The translations under genes and the position numbers were made by a program. A stretch of DNA of 64,000 nucleotides from Pseudomonadota bacterium (lineage in GTDB: Bacteria > Pseudomonadota > Gammaproteobacteria > Acidiferrobacterales > UBA6901). Under the pieces are notes generated by a model. It was not told where the DNA came from, searched no databases, and saw only the letters and a list, made by a program, of their open reading frames with translations. This document shows, one piece after another, positions 1 through 9,717 of this stretch (positions within the stretch are counted from its first letter, which is position 1; the number at the start of each line of letters is the position of its first letter). The stretch spans positions 50,215 through 114,214 of the forward strand of contig JAKASJ010000007.1 of assembly GCA_021819085.1 (NCBI GenBank). Reading direction: 5' to 3'.

Positions 1-1654
1 GTCGGCATCCGGTTCCGGGCCGTTTGCCCCACGCCAGAATGAATCGCGGTCTTCGCCTGCATGGATCAACGAAACGCGCGGCTTCGCTCGATCGGTGCGC
101 CCGGTACCCGTCGATATCCAGACGGAATCGTCTGTCGGGCTGTTTGAGCAAGCGTTTCATGAACCCTCCGAAAATTGAACGCATTGAACCGGACGTGCGA
201 TCCCTGGGAACGTCTGTTCTTGTCTCAGCCATCGCCCAGATCACGTTGCCGTCCAGGCGATGGCTGGCCAGACATGTGTGAATGATGCCGATTTCCAGCC
301 TCGATTCGCCATTAGCCGCACAGCGGGTTTCTGCAGACTTATATGTCTCAGGGATGAAAGCAGCGCCCACGGTCACGAGCGATACTTCGACATGCAAAAT
401 CCGGGCCTGACCAGAATTGCTGCGACAGGATGTGTCCAGAGATAAAACGGCGAATTCAAGTGACAGGACATCGTAACAATAATAGTGCGTTCAACAGGCT
501 GCGCCTGGTTACTCCCGGAGGCTGCTCCCAACGCTAGGGTCCCCGTGTGACCAATCTGCCATCGCAGCGGCACATCGATTTGTTTGCCGTCACCAGGCCT
601 GTGTCACATGTGCGCGTCGCATCGGCCTGAAACGTTCCGGTAGGCATCGGCAGATGTGACTTGCCCGCGCAGCGCTCACGGTCCCGACCGCTCGGATTTG
701 CGGGCGGTGCGTGGTTTCCGAGTGCCTGTCATCACGACGTGAGTATGCACTGTTTCAGTGAAATGATCAGTAATTCTGCCCCGGGCTCACCCTGCGGTTG
801 ATTGCAACCCCGGAACGCTTCCGTACGACGCCCGTCGGATAACCGTACGATTGCTGCGGCCTTGAGATTTTCGACGGTAACCAGGGCACTCTTGCCGTGG
901 TCGAGGACTGACAGGCGGTTCAGTGTGTTCACGTTGGCATGCGGGTTTGCGTATACGGCCACTTCGCTAGTGTCTTCGCCCTGGCGCACCGGACTGTTGT
1001 GTCCTGCCAGTTCCTGCACGCCAGGTTTCGAGGCGCCCGCTTCCTGTGCCGTTAGGCGGGGCGATAAATGCGCCGACATCCCCGTGGCTGCCCCTGCGTT
1101 GCCGCCGGACTGGCTAATGTCAAAGTGATTCCGGAAAACATGCCGGGATAAACCAGGCCGGTGACCGGTTCCGCTCGGGCGAGAAATCGCATCAGACGGG
1201 TTTCTGAACATGAACGATCGTTCGTACCTGCCAACGGCATGCTGAATCTCCATGGCTGTTCGTGAAAATCATGAGGCTGGCGGTCGCGGCATAAGTTTAC
1301 GCCCGAAGCTCCTGTCACGATCCTGTCCCCGGGGGTGCCGAGGTCCGCTGGGTGCGGGCGGACATCGAGCTGGCGTCCTTGCCGCAGCGCATGACGGAGT
1401 TGGGCAGCAAGATCGGAAAGGAAGTCGTGGAACATCATCACCAGTTCTGATTGCCGGCAAGAACCGCATCACCGCACCGAAGCCGGTGCCCACGATGCTG
1501 CTGAGGTTTAGATGGATTCCCATCTGTGCCATTGATTACAGACAGGCGTGCGCCTCGTAGAGTAAGAATGCCCGGGGGGAAAAAATTAAGAATGTTACCC
1601 CCTCTTTGTCCGAAGGATAGAGCGTCACCATCACCACCTTTACGAGGAGAAGAA
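1..1654. other. Sparse stretch without a supportable gene
   Basis: Several overlapping open frames of up to about 170 codons exist on both strands, but none resembles a known family, has a convincing ribosome binding site, or excludes the opposite frame. A short protein-like reading near 1341-1448 (+) ends in a stop at about 1446 and may be the tail of a decayed gene; I cannot name it. I treat the stretch as intergenic or degenerate DNA. Confidence 0.5.
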
Positions 1655-2416
1655 ATGGCAAGCCTTTCCGCAGACAGATTGTGCAGTACCCCCGCAGTTG
1701 CCGCGGCAATTACAACATTGGCGACGGGTGCCATGATGCTGGTCACCCGCGATGCGGGTGCCGTCACCATGGCTGTGCATGCGACCGCCCACGCGGCCAC
1801 CGCCAGCCATGAGTTGGGGGTAATCGCCAGTGAACTGAAGCCCGCAAAGCCGGCGTACGCTACGTCGGTCGGCAAGTGGATCGCGCCTCTAATGTATATC
1901 GGCGCCTTTGCGCTGTTGGCGAACGGACTGATGCACCTGGATCCGGCGCGCAACAAGGCGAACGAAATAGGTGTCGGTATCATCACGGTTACGGCAGGCG
2001 TGATGTGGTGGCCGTTCCTGATCGCCATGATCGTGTCCCAGGGGTTGGGACCGCTCACCAACTTCGTGACCGGACTGGCGGGGATGTATGCATTTTTCTT
2101 CATTGCTCTCGGTTTGACGCAGATCTTCAAAATACCGAAGAAGCAACTGGGGGCAGTGGCCATCTTCATCGGCTGGCTGACGGCGGCCTATGCCTGGTAC
2201 TTCCTGAAGACACCCGCGCCGGGCGGCGGGACCTGGGTTTATCATTTCACGATTGCGCTGGTGTGGTTCATCGCGATGAACTTGGCGGGTCTGTTCATGC
2301 AGGGGCGCATGAACGAAAAGCTGCTGGGGTGGGTGGTAACGTTTGCCGCGATCTACACTTTCGCGGTGCCGGCGCTGTTGTGGTCGATGCCGGCCGGCCA
2401 CCAGGGGCCGTTCTGA
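1655..2416 (+). CDS. Multi-pass membrane protein, possibly AmiS/UreI-like
   Basis: The protein has 253 residues. I start it at the ATG preceded by GAGGAGAAG; an in-frame start 43 codons upstream has no such site. After an N-terminal hydrophobic stretch and a charged linker, about six hydrophobic helices follow. The segment MYIGAFALLANGLMHL and the later segment GLTQIFKIPKKQLG resemble the first helix and the late NILKIP-type loop of AmiS/UreI amide or urea channels, which are typically 170-230 residues. Known members pass urea or short amides through the inner membrane and support acid resistance in some hosts. The extra N-terminal region is unusual. No amidase or urease gene lies nearby, so the substrate is open and the family call is tentative. 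Confidence 0.45.
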   Translation: MASLSADRLCSTPAVAAAITTLATGAMMLVTRDAGAVTMAVHATAHAATASHELGVIASELKPAKPAYATSVGKWIAPLMYIGAFALLANGLMHLDPARNKANEIGVGIITVTAGVMWWPFLIAMIVSQGLGPLTNFVTGLAGMYAFFFIALGLTQIFKIPKKQLGAVAIFIGWLTAAYAWYFLKTPAPGGGTWVYHFTIALVWFIAMNLAGLFMQGRMNEKLLGWVVTFAAIYTFAVPALLWSMPAGHQGPF

Positions 2417-2453
2417 AGTTTCCATAAGAACTCAACGAAGAGAGGAGATCGTC

Positions 2454-2543
2454 ATGGTACCGTGGCCGCTTGTGATCATCGGAATCATTGGTTGGGTGCT
2501 TGCCGTCGGAGTCTGGATGTTCGCGTCCGAAAGCCCGCTCTAA
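2454..2543 (+). CDS. 29-residue single-helix membrane peptide
   Basis: This short gene begins with ATG at 2454 behind a strong AGAGGAGA ribosome binding site and lies 37 bases downstream of the preceding membrane protein gene, so the two are probably cotranscribed. The product is one hydrophobic helix (VIIGIIGWVLAVGVWMF) with a short charged tail. Its size and shape recall small accessory subunits of membrane complexes such as CydX, but there are no cytochrome bd genes here. It could be a partner of the upstream transporter-like protein. The function is unknown. Confidence 0.5.
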   Translation: MVPWPLVIIGIIGWVLAVGVWMFASESPL

Positions 2544-2975
2544 GGCTTTGTTTTCACGGGCAAGTTCTGCGCATCGCGCTGTGATGTTCCCGCGGATCCT
2601 TCGCAGCCGTCATGAAGGGTCCGCGGCGCACCACCCCGGAAAGAGGGCGCCCTGTCCGATCGGTGCATGGAATGACCGTCGATTTTTCCGTGCGCCACGC
2701 GCGCAGACTTTGCTGCTGCCGCGGGCTTTCGCGGTGCGCCCCGAGCCATGACGTTGCCGCACGAGCGCTGGTCGGTCCGTTCAACGTCGGTGGCCATGCG
2801 ATCTCGTTGCTGCATTGCCCGCCAATGGCCCCGGCAGCGTAGTTCTTGATCGGTTGAGTCCGCCGGCTTCGGATCATGGCAGTTGCTATGCGAATCAGTT
2901 ACTCGATGCGGAGATCGGTCACGCGGCGATCGTCCCGGAACAAAGTGACCGGGGCGCCGGCATGATACAGACCGG
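2544..2975. other. Intergenic or degenerate region, no recognised gene
   Basis: Frames are open on both strands over most of this stretch, as expected for GC-rich DNA, and none gives a recognisable product. The missing N-terminal part of the next gene, including its signal peptide, may have decayed here. Confidence 0.45.
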
Positions 2976-3383
2976 ATGTCTCTACAACAAATTCCGGATA
3001 GCGCCTGTGCAGATGTTGCGTGCAGGAAAAATGCCTGCACCGGTCGGCGATGGAACTTGATCCATGCCGCGCCCCTCGTGGCGAGAATCGGTGTCGCGGT
3101 GGTTTCCGGCAACGAGCTGCGTGTGATCTACCTGATGCGGGAAAGGTTAGGGCCCGACAGCACGCCGATCGTGCCGGTAAATCGGGATGCCGAGAGCGCA
3201 TTGCGGCTCCGATTTTCGCAACGCGCTGTGGGCGTTCCACCTATGGCGTTTGCCGGGTACCGGGCGTGTCTGTGCTTCCGGGGCCAGGAACCACCGCTTG
3301 TGCCGGGATCCGACCGTGACATGGTTGCCTTTGTGGCCCGCATCCCCGGGGCCATCGGGTACGTCGCTGCAGGTACGCCATGA
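2976..3383 (+). CDS. PstS-like periplasmic binding domain protein, probably N-terminally degraded
   Basis: From about residue 40 the product matches the short phosphate-binding-like domain often encoded beside signalling proteins. Landmarks are an RVIYLMRER-type helix, GPDSTPIVPVNRD, FRGQEPPL, and the closing PGAIGYV. Such proteins usually carry a signal peptide and are about 140-150 residues long. Here the first roughly 38 residues do not look like a signal peptide and the first strand is shortened, so the gene may be decayed or start elsewhere. Its stop overlaps the next start as ATGA at 3380, which implies translational coupling to the GGDEF-EAL gene. A ligand-sensing role for the pair is inferred. 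Confidence 0.5.
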   Translation: MSLQQIPDSACADVACRKNACTGRRWNLIHAAPLVARIGVAVVSGNELRVIYLMRERLGPDSTPIVPVNRDAESALRLRFSQRAVGVPPMAFAGYRACLCFRGQEPPLVPGSDRDMVAFVARIPGAIGYVAAGTP

Positions 3384-5818
3384 CATGGGGCCAGGATCGT
3401 GGGGCGTCTGAAATGACGCCGGCAAATCTTTTCAGGCGGTCGATCGCGATCAGGATGTTCGCGCTGCTTGCAGGCATGTTTTTTATCACCTATTTCAGCA
3501 TCTCGGCAATTGTCCTGACGAGTGTCAGCGCTCATCTGCGGAGCGCCGCGGTCCGCACGCACGTCGACGATGCCCGGCTGCAGCTGGGTAGCGTTGAACA
3601 GCTGTTTGCGCAGCAAACCACCGACGTCCGTGCGTGGTCCAGGCTCGATGTGATGAGCGATCTCGAGACGAACGATATCAACGGTCGCATTGCGCATGCC
3701 CTGCGGCAGATGAGCCGTGACTATGCGATTCCTGGCGCTCTTTATGCTTTCAACCAGTCCGGACAGCTCGTTGCAGCGAGTACCCACGTCCGGCATCCGC
3801 GTCTGCGCTTGCCAAACCGCTGGAAGCCCGGCCCGTCCGGGCACATCCGCTTCATCGACAAGGCCGTTGATCCCTATGCCGGTGATGAGGTCGTTGCGTT
3901 TAGCGCTGCGGTCTTTGCCGGCTATCCGCCGCGATCCAGGATCGGCACTCTCGTTCTCGCCTACCACTGGTCGGCGATATCGACGATTCTGTCATTGGCC
4001 AATGTTCGCCTTCTGATTGCGCGCCCGGACAGCGTGCCGATATTTTCCGAAGTCGGCAATCTGTCGCCGCAGGCCGTCCGGCAGGCTTTCGCCAGCACCC
4101 GCCTGACGACGGACGGGCGAACCTACGACGTCAGCCGGGTGGCTCCTGTTGCGGGCGTGTTCCCGCTGCGATGGAAAGTGCTTGTCGTCCCGTCCGGTGC
4201 CGATGTCACAGCGTCCATTCGCGGTGCGCTGGAGCAGATTGCCTTCTGGGGCGTTGTGCTCGCGGTTCCCATGGCGCTGTTGACCGCACTCGCAACCCGG
4301 CGGTTCATCGCGCCCATTCGGCGTCTCACGGCGGCGGCTATCGATATCAGCCATTCATCGGACACTTCCCGGCGGGTCGCGGTCGACCGCGCAGATGAGA
4401 TCGGTGCGTTGCAGAGGGCGTTCAACTTGATGACTGCGCGGCTTCAGGAGACGCTCGACGAGCGTAAGCAGGCTGCGGCATCTGTGTCAGAGCTTAACGA
4501 GTCGCTGCAGAAGCTTGCCATGACTGACGCCCTGACGGGGTTGGCGAATCGTCGCGCTGCGGAAGCGCGCCTGAAGGAGGAATTTGCCGCGGCGCGGCGC
4601 GCAAACGCGTCGTTCTCGCTCGCGATCTTCGATCTCGATCATTTCAAGTCCGTTAATGACCGCTACGGGCATGATGCCGGTGACCATGTGCTGCAGCATT
4701 GCGCAACTGTGCTGCGGGACGCCCTTCGTGCCGGGGATTGGGCGGCCCGTTGGGGTGGCGAGGAGTTTCTGCTGGTCTTTCGCGATGCGGATCAGCCGGA
4801 AGCCTGCATTGCGGCAGAGCGGATCGGTCAGGCGCTGCGTGCGGCGATCGTCGACATCGATGGTATTTCGCTGACTGTTCGCGCCAGCGGCGGCATCAGC
4901 ACCTTGCGTGCGGCGACACGCGATCTCGCCCAGATGCTTTCGGAAGCCGACCACTGCCTGTACGCGGCCAAAAGGCGTGGCCGCGACTGCGTAGTGCATG
5001 CCGGGCAGGTCGCCCGCGACTTCGCGTGGAAGACAAACGAGCTTCAGGAGGCCCTGCGGGAAGACCGTGTGGTTCCGGCTTACCAGGTGATCGTCGATCT
5101 TGCGACCGGTCGTCCCGTGGCCGAAGAAGTTCTGGCGCGGGTCGCCCTGCCGGGCGGACGGTTCGCGACAGCGGATGAATTCATCGAGGCAGCGGAAAAC
5201 ATAAACCTCGCCCATTGGGTGGACGCGGTGATTGCGCGACAGGCCATTGCCCGATGCGCCGGCCTCGTCGATGGACGGTCCGATAGATCGCGGCGGGCAT
5301 ATTTCCTGAACCTGTCGTCGCAGTTCCTCGCCCAGAAACAGCTCCTGGTGGAGTTGCTTCAGGATATCAAATCCGCTTTCCCGGTGTGCGCGCAAACGGG
5401 GGTCGGTGGTGCGAGCCCCATCGTACTCGAAATCACCAAGCGCCGGGCGCCTTCGGATATCCGTCGCCTGTGCGAAGAGCTCCAGCCGCTTCTCGACTTC
5501 GGATGCCGAATCGCCATTGACGATTTCGGCAGCGGTTTTTCCTCATTTGTCTACCTTGCGGAGCTGCCGGTGAGTTTTATCAAGATCGAAGGATGGATGG
5601 TGCGCAGCCTCAGCACCAACAAGAACATGCGGCGTATCATGGAGAACATCGCAGTGCTTGCCGATGGTCTCGGCATCATTACGGTCGCCGAATCGGTGGA
5701 GGACGCAACGGCGGCCCGGCTGTTGCGGGAGATCGGCATTGGTTGGGGGCAGGGGTATTACTTCGGGAAACCGCAATGCGACATCAGCAGCCGCGTTGCG
5801 CGGATCGATATGCACTGA
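3380..5818 (+). CDS. Membrane GGDEF-EAL protein (c-di-GMP turnover)
   Basis: The protein has 812 residues; an alternative start is ATG at 3413. It has a membrane helix near residues 25-48, a periplasmic CHASE4-like sensor region to about 280, a second helix near 285-305, and a HAMP linker. The GGDEF domain (about 380-540) has an intact GGEEF and an RxxD inhibitory site (RAGD) five residues before it, so diguanylate cyclase activity with product inhibition is expected. The C-terminal EAL domain (about 560-805) has EVL, LNLSS, LEIT, DDFG, FIKIE, AES and QGYYF, so most metal and substrate ligands are kept. The glutamate that normally follows LEIT is lysine here, a position known to anchor the catalytic loop. 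Phosphodiesterase activity is therefore doubtful. Confidence 0.9.
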   Translation: MTWGQDRGASEMTPANLFRRSIAIRMFALLAGMFFITYFSISAIVLTSVSAHLRSAAVRTHVDDARLQLGSVEQLFAQQTTDVRAWSRLDVMSDLETNDINGRIAHALRQMSRDYAIPGALYAFNQSGQLVAASTHVRHPRLRLPNRWKPGPSGHIRFIDKAVDPYAGDEVVAFSAAVFAGYPPRSRIGTLVLAYHWSAISTILSLANVRLLIARPDSVPIFSEVGNLSPQAVRQAFASTRLTTDGRTYDVSRVAPVAGVFPLRWKVLVVPSGADVTASIRGALEQIAFWGVVLAVPMALLTALATRRFIAPIRRLTAAAIDISHSSDTSRRVAVDRADEIGALQRAFNLMTARLQETLDERKQAAASVSELNESLQKLAMTDALTGLANRRAAEARLKEEFAAARRANASFSLAIFDLDHFKSVNDRYGHDAGDHVLQHCATVLRDALRAGDWAARWGGEEFLLVFRDADQPEACIAAERIGQALRAAIVDIDGISLTVRASGGISTLRAATRDLAQMLSEADHCLYAAKRRGRDCVVHAGQVARDFAWKTNELQEALREDRVVPAYQVIVDLATGRPVAEEVLARVALPGGRFATADEFIEAAENINLAHWVDAVIARQAIARCAGLVDGRSDRSRRAYFLNLSSQFLAQKQLLVELLQDIKSAFPVCAQTGVGGASPIVLEITKRRAPSDIRRLCEELQPLLDFGCRIAIDDFGSGFSSFVYLAELPVSFIKIEGWMVRSLSTNKNMRRIMENIAVLADGLGIITVAESVEDATAARLLREIGIGWGQGYYFGKPQCDISSRVARIDMH

Positions 5819-6674
5819 CCGGAGTGGTGACCGCCGGAGGGTGACGCGGACGGGGTGGTGCCAATCCTGCCGGAGTATTGCGTCCATATCCGTCCCGGCA
5901 GCGTGCGGCGATAGTGGTCGTGGCGCTCGGGTTGCAGTTTCTGAATTGTGCGTGAAAGGTAACTGGCCGGTACGCCGGACATCAGTCAGGGCTGTACGGC
6001 AGGGGGACGGTGTGCCACCGACCTTGTGCCCGGGCGCGGTGTCGGACCCGGACCTGACCTGCCGTCCTGCCACCGCATGGGGCGGCGCCGGTCGGCCGTA
6101 CGCGGGATGATATGGGTCAGGTATTCGCAGTTGGGTGTTTTCAGACCGGTGGGCCTCTGGCCAAAGCGCAAAGGCGATGGGGTCATGAAGGTGGCGCCCA
6201 CGGCGCACGGGGCAGGCAGAAAGGGCTTTGGTGATTCGCTTCTGTGCGCGGCCCGGTGCGAAGATAGGGCACGGTAGGGTGCATATTAATGTCAACGGAC
6301 TAGTGACGATTTGCGGCATGACTGGTTGGATCGGAAGGGATAGCTGCAGATCGTTGCGGACCTCGCGAAGCCCGGCGGGCAGCCGGTGGCCCGACACCCG
6401 GCTGCCGTGAATTGCGCACCGGATCCTGTTGGTGCGGCCAAATTGCCGATATCCAGGCTTCCGCGCGGCACGGGCACCCGCTCCGGCACCGTGCATCGCA
6501 AAGGGCAACCAACCCATATGGCACAATTCCTGCATTCGATTTTAACGGACCCAGTTGCCATCTGTTCGTATCGTTGCGACATTTTCGCCAGGAGGCGGTC
6601 CGCCGTGCTCGCGTGCGGGATTTTCCGGAGAATGTCGTGATGCAACAGAAACATGGAATTTTTCCGGCAAGCGC
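5819..6674. other. Intergenic region, no recognised gene
   Basis: No open frame here resembles a known protein, and codon use looks random in all frames. The stretch probably carries the promoter of the EAL-HDOD gene, but I see no confident promoter or terminator. Confidence 0.5.
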
Positions 6675-7961
6675 ATGGCTTATAAAGATCGAGACGCCAA
6701 CGGCAGTCGGAAACTCCGGGCGGACAAGGGCGCTGCCGCGTCGCCACGGGTGTTTCTGGGGCGCCAGCCCATTCTTGACGGCAGGGAGCAGCTGATCGCT
6801 TTTGAGCTCCTGTTTCGCCATACCGAGGCGGCAGCAGGGGCGGTCATTGCCGATGAGGTCCAGGCCACAAGCCGCCTGCTCGTGAATACCTTCAGCCACT
6901 TCGGCATCGAACGCGTGCTCGGCGGCAAGCAGGCCTTCATCAATGTTTCCGCCTCCATGATCGAAAGCAGCGTGATCGAAGCACTTCCCCGCGAAACCTT
7001 TGTTCTGGAGATTCTCGAAAGCGTCAGACCCGATGCAGCAATCATTGCACGTTGCTGTGAGCTTCAGGCTGCCGGATACATGCTGGCGCTTGATGACTTC
7101 GTCTACCGGGAGGAACTTGAACCGCTGCTCGCGCTGGCCAGCTACGTCAAACTGGACATCCGGGCGCTTGGTGTTGAAGGCTGCGCACAGCAGCTGCCCA
7201 GACTGCGCGCGCGCGGCCTGACGGTCATCGCGGAGAAAGTCGAGACGCGCGAGGAATGGCGCGCCTGCCGTGATCTGAAGGTCGACGGGTACCAGGGATA
7301 CTATTTTGCGCGCCCCGAGACGCTCAGCATGCGGCGCATAGACCCTTCGGTGCAGCGGCTTATGCAGCTGTTCAACCTTATCATGGGGGAGGCCGACAGT
7401 GCGCTGATCGAGCAGGAGTTCAAGCATGATGTCGCCTTGTCCTTCAACCTGTTGCGCTACATCAATTGCGTAGGCTTCAATTTGCTGCATCGTGTCGACT
7501 CCATCAAGCATGCCCTGGTCGTTCTCGGGCATGCGCGTCTGGCTCGCTGGGTGAGCCTGTTGCTGATGTCGCACAGCCGCAGCGATCAGCCCCAGGCGCT
7601 GTATAAAACCGCGCTGGTTCGAGCCCGAATGATCGAGCTGCTCGGGCGCAAACATCTGCCCGCTGCCGAGCAGGATTTTCTGTTCATGACGGGAATGTTT
7701 TCGCTGCTCGATGTGATTCTGGAAATGCCGCTGGCCGACTCGCTCGCCAATCTGACTCTTCCGCAGGCTGTGAACGACGCGCTACTTAGGGATTGTGGAC
7801 CGTATGCCCCGTTCTTGAGGCTGTGCCGTGCCAGCGAAGACCCGGACTGCATGCCGCTCCCTCAGGTGATTCGGGCAGCCGGCGTCGAATTTCATGAAGT
7901 GAGCGTTGCCCACATGGAGGCGCTTGCGTGGGTTGACGGCCTGGAGCAAGTGCGTGCCTAG
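6675..7961 (+). CDS. EAL-HDOD signalling protein (YuxH-like)
   Basis: The protein is about 428 residues from ATG at 6675; the frame is open further upstream but without protein-like sequence. It begins with the typical VFLGRQPILDG of this family. The EAL-like half reads ELLFRH, INVSASM, LALDDF, YVKLDI, VIAEKVE and GYQGYYF. It lacks the FGTG-type catalytic loop after DDF, so it probably binds or senses rather than hydrolyses c-di-GMP. The second half (about 240-420) is a HDOD domain (SFNLLRYINCVGF, ALVVLGHARLARWVSLL), known from signalling proteins that control motility or stress responses. The gene is tail-to-tail with the next one and shares the palindrome CCTAGG with its stop codon. Confidence 0.88.
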   Translation: MAYKDRDANGSRKLRADKGAAASPRVFLGRQPILDGREQLIAFELLFRHTEAAAGAVIADEVQATSRLLVNTFSHFGIERVLGGKQAFINVSASMIESSVIEALPRETFVLEILESVRPDAAIIARCCELQAAGYMLALDDFVYREELEPLLALASYVKLDIRALGVEGCAQQLPRLRARGLTVIAEKVETREEWRACRDLKVDGYQGYYFARPETLSMRRIDPSVQRLMQLFNLIMGEADSALIEQEFKHDVALSFNLLRYINCVGFNLLHRVDSIKHALVVLGHARLARWVSLLLMSHSRSDQPQALYKTALVRARMIELLGRKHLPAAEQDFLFMTGMFSLLDVILEMPLADSLANLTLPQAVNDALLRDCGPYAPFLRLCRASEDPDCMPLPQVIRAAGVEFHEVSVAHMEALAWVDGLEQVRA

Positions 7962-8836
7962 GTGACGGCTCTGTGGCGGCGAAGATCGAATCCCCGGTCC
8001 CGCAGGAGCTGAAGCGTCGGCTCGAGGCATTGGCCGACGAATGCCGCGCGTCCAGGATTTGAGCGGGCCGCACGTGCCCAGCTGCCGCCCGGTTTCAGTC
8101 CGGCTGATTCATACAGTTCCGGACGCGGATAATAAAACAGCTCGACGAACTGGCTGATCATCTTCTGGACGAGCGGCTTGAGAAAAAGGCGCGCCGGTGT
8201 TGAAAGGTCGAGCAATCTCCCTCGGAGTACCTCGAGCGCATAGGCGATATGGCGTGCCTCGTCGATGATGTGTGCGGTCGACATCTCGACTATGGTCGGA
8301 CAGATATCGGCGTCATGCCGGCGCAGATAGCGGTTCAGGCGGTCCGGCATCTCTTCTCCGAGCAGAATCGCCAGCCAGAAACCCGCGGACTCCATCGGAG
8401 CATGACGCCCGAAAATGTCGGCCAGCAGAAACCGTGGGAGACGGCGGGGAGGGGTGGCGAGCCCGCTGCGCTCCATCAGTTCCACGAACATCAGGCTGTG
8501 GCCTGCTTCCTCGCGCAGTTCATGGAGCCGGTACCGGAGGTTTGCCCTGTCGTTACGGCGCGAACGCATGGTGTGTACGATCCGTTCCATGAAAATGCCC
8601 TCCAGCCACAGTCCGGCATCCACGAAATTCAGAAACTCGTACTGGGACAGGCGGCGACGGAGCTCCTCGGGGAGGGCCATGAAGGCGGGAACACCGTGCA
8701 AGGATATGGCTTCGGGCGGCAGCCAGAATTGGTCTGTGGTCAGAAGATCCCAGTGGATTTTCGCCAGCGGGTCATGATAGGGAGTGCTGTTGCGGCTTAA
8801 CTGCTCCACAAGATTTGACGGGGAGTAGGGCTGCAT
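7958..8836 (-). CDS. AurF-like di-iron oxygenase/ferritin-fold protein
   Basis: The protein has 292 residues if started at the ATG at 8836; a longer in-frame start at 9013 would overlap the tRNA-Ser gene and is rejected. It has an all-helical pattern with the two iron-ligand signatures of the AurF (p-aminobenzoate N-oxygenase) family: EEAGHSLMF near the middle and DEARHIAYA about 90 residues later, plus glutamates in LEGIFMERI and GEEMPDR. Family members bind two irons and oxidise amines or other small molecules. The substrate is unknown and no biosynthetic cluster surrounds it. Confidence 0.7.
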   Translation of the reverse strand: MQPYSPSNLVEQLSRNSTPYHDPLAKIHWDLLTTDQFWLPPEAISLHGVPAFMALPEELRRRLSQYEFLNFVDAGLWLEGIFMERIVHTMRSRRNDRANLRYRLHELREEAGHSLMFVELMERSGLATPPRRLPRFLLADIFGRHAPMESAGFWLAILLGEEMPDRLNRYLRRHDADICPTIVEMSTAHIIDEARHIAYALEVLRGRLLDLSTPARLFLKPLVQKMISQFVELFYYPRPELYESAGLKPGGSWARAARSNPGRAAFVGQCLEPTLQLLRDRGFDLRRHRAVT

Positions 8837-8959
8837 GTGTAAAACCTTCGGTTGTTGCGACCCCCCGGACCGGTTGTCGGGAATACTCCATTGCGCCGGG
8901 GGCACGAGTAGTTTACCCTTGCCCGTCACGCCGGGGTAGCAAGCCCTGGATGTTTTTCC

Positions 8960-9050
<91 letters not shown>

Positions 9051-9162
9051 ACCCATTTTAACCTTGGTTGATTCCATTGAGAAACCCGTTAAGATACGGG
9101 TTTTCAAGGGTCGTTGTGGTACACGTGGGTGATACACCACACGGCCAGGAAAATCGACCGAC

Positions 9163-9360
9163 ATGCGTTATCAGACACGGCTGGTGCGGCGCGCGGGCGT
9201 GTATTGTTTCCGAGCCGGCGGACCTGCGTATCCATTATCACCCGCGACGCGAGATCAAGCGCTCGCTGCAGACCCGCAATCAGGCGGAGGCGGTGAGGCT
9301 CGTCCACTGCCTGTCGCTCGAGCTGGAACAGGGTTTTGAGTCGATCCGCCGGGTGCGGCG
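9163..9360 (+). pseudogene. Integrase N-terminal remnant
   Basis: From ATG 9163 the frame reads MRYQTRLVRRAGVYCFRA, the usual beginning of a tyrosine recombinase of the DUF6538 type. A frameshift near 9215-9225 moves the homology to the next frame, which continues with PADLRIHYHPRREIKRSLQT and an arginine-rich helix to about 9345. The catalytic domain is missing. Together with the tRNA-Ser immediately upstream, this is the typical footprint of an integrated element that has mostly been lost. Confidence 0.65.
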
Positions 9361-9365
9361 GCTAG

Positions 9366-9560
9366 CTGTTCGCGGACAGCGCCAACCGCATGCAGTCCAG
9401 CGACGGCGTGCACCTCATCAATGTCCCCGCCACCGAAGACCCGATCACCCCGATCGTCTACACCGTCCCGCTCCAGCCGCTTGCCTGCCACGTCGCCGTG
9501 CTCAAGGGCGCGGACGTGGATCAGCCGCGCAATCTCGCGAAGTCGGTGACGGTGGAGTAA
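9366..9560 (+). pseudogene. glmS: glmS 3' fragment (64 codons)
   Basis: The frame between a TAG at 9363 and the TAA at 9558 reads as the C-terminus of glucosamine-6-phosphate synthase, including [29 protein letters not shown] and the terminal AKSVTVE. The rest of the roughly 610-residue enzyme is absent, so this is a fragment. The end of glmS is the recognition site of Tn7-type transposons, so a stray copy beside an integrase remnant suggests earlier insertion, excision or capture. A functional glmS should exist elsewhere in the genome. Confidence 0.75.
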
Positions 9561-9717
9561 CCGCCCGCGTGTATTTTTTTGCGCGTTGTCGATCGTGAGG
9601 AATTGAGTTGCGCGAAGGACCGGACCAAAGGTTCCACCGCGCGATCCGTCGCCCGCTTGCCCGGACGACCGGCGACGTTTTGCGCTGGATTCATGCATCG
9701 AAGTATCCGGAATAATA

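Noticed and set aside
732..1253. A 173-codon minus-strand frame and overlapping plus-strand frames before the AmiS/UreI-like gene
   Set aside because: No family resemblance, no ribosome site, and mutually exclusive frames; typical of GC-rich non-coding DNA.
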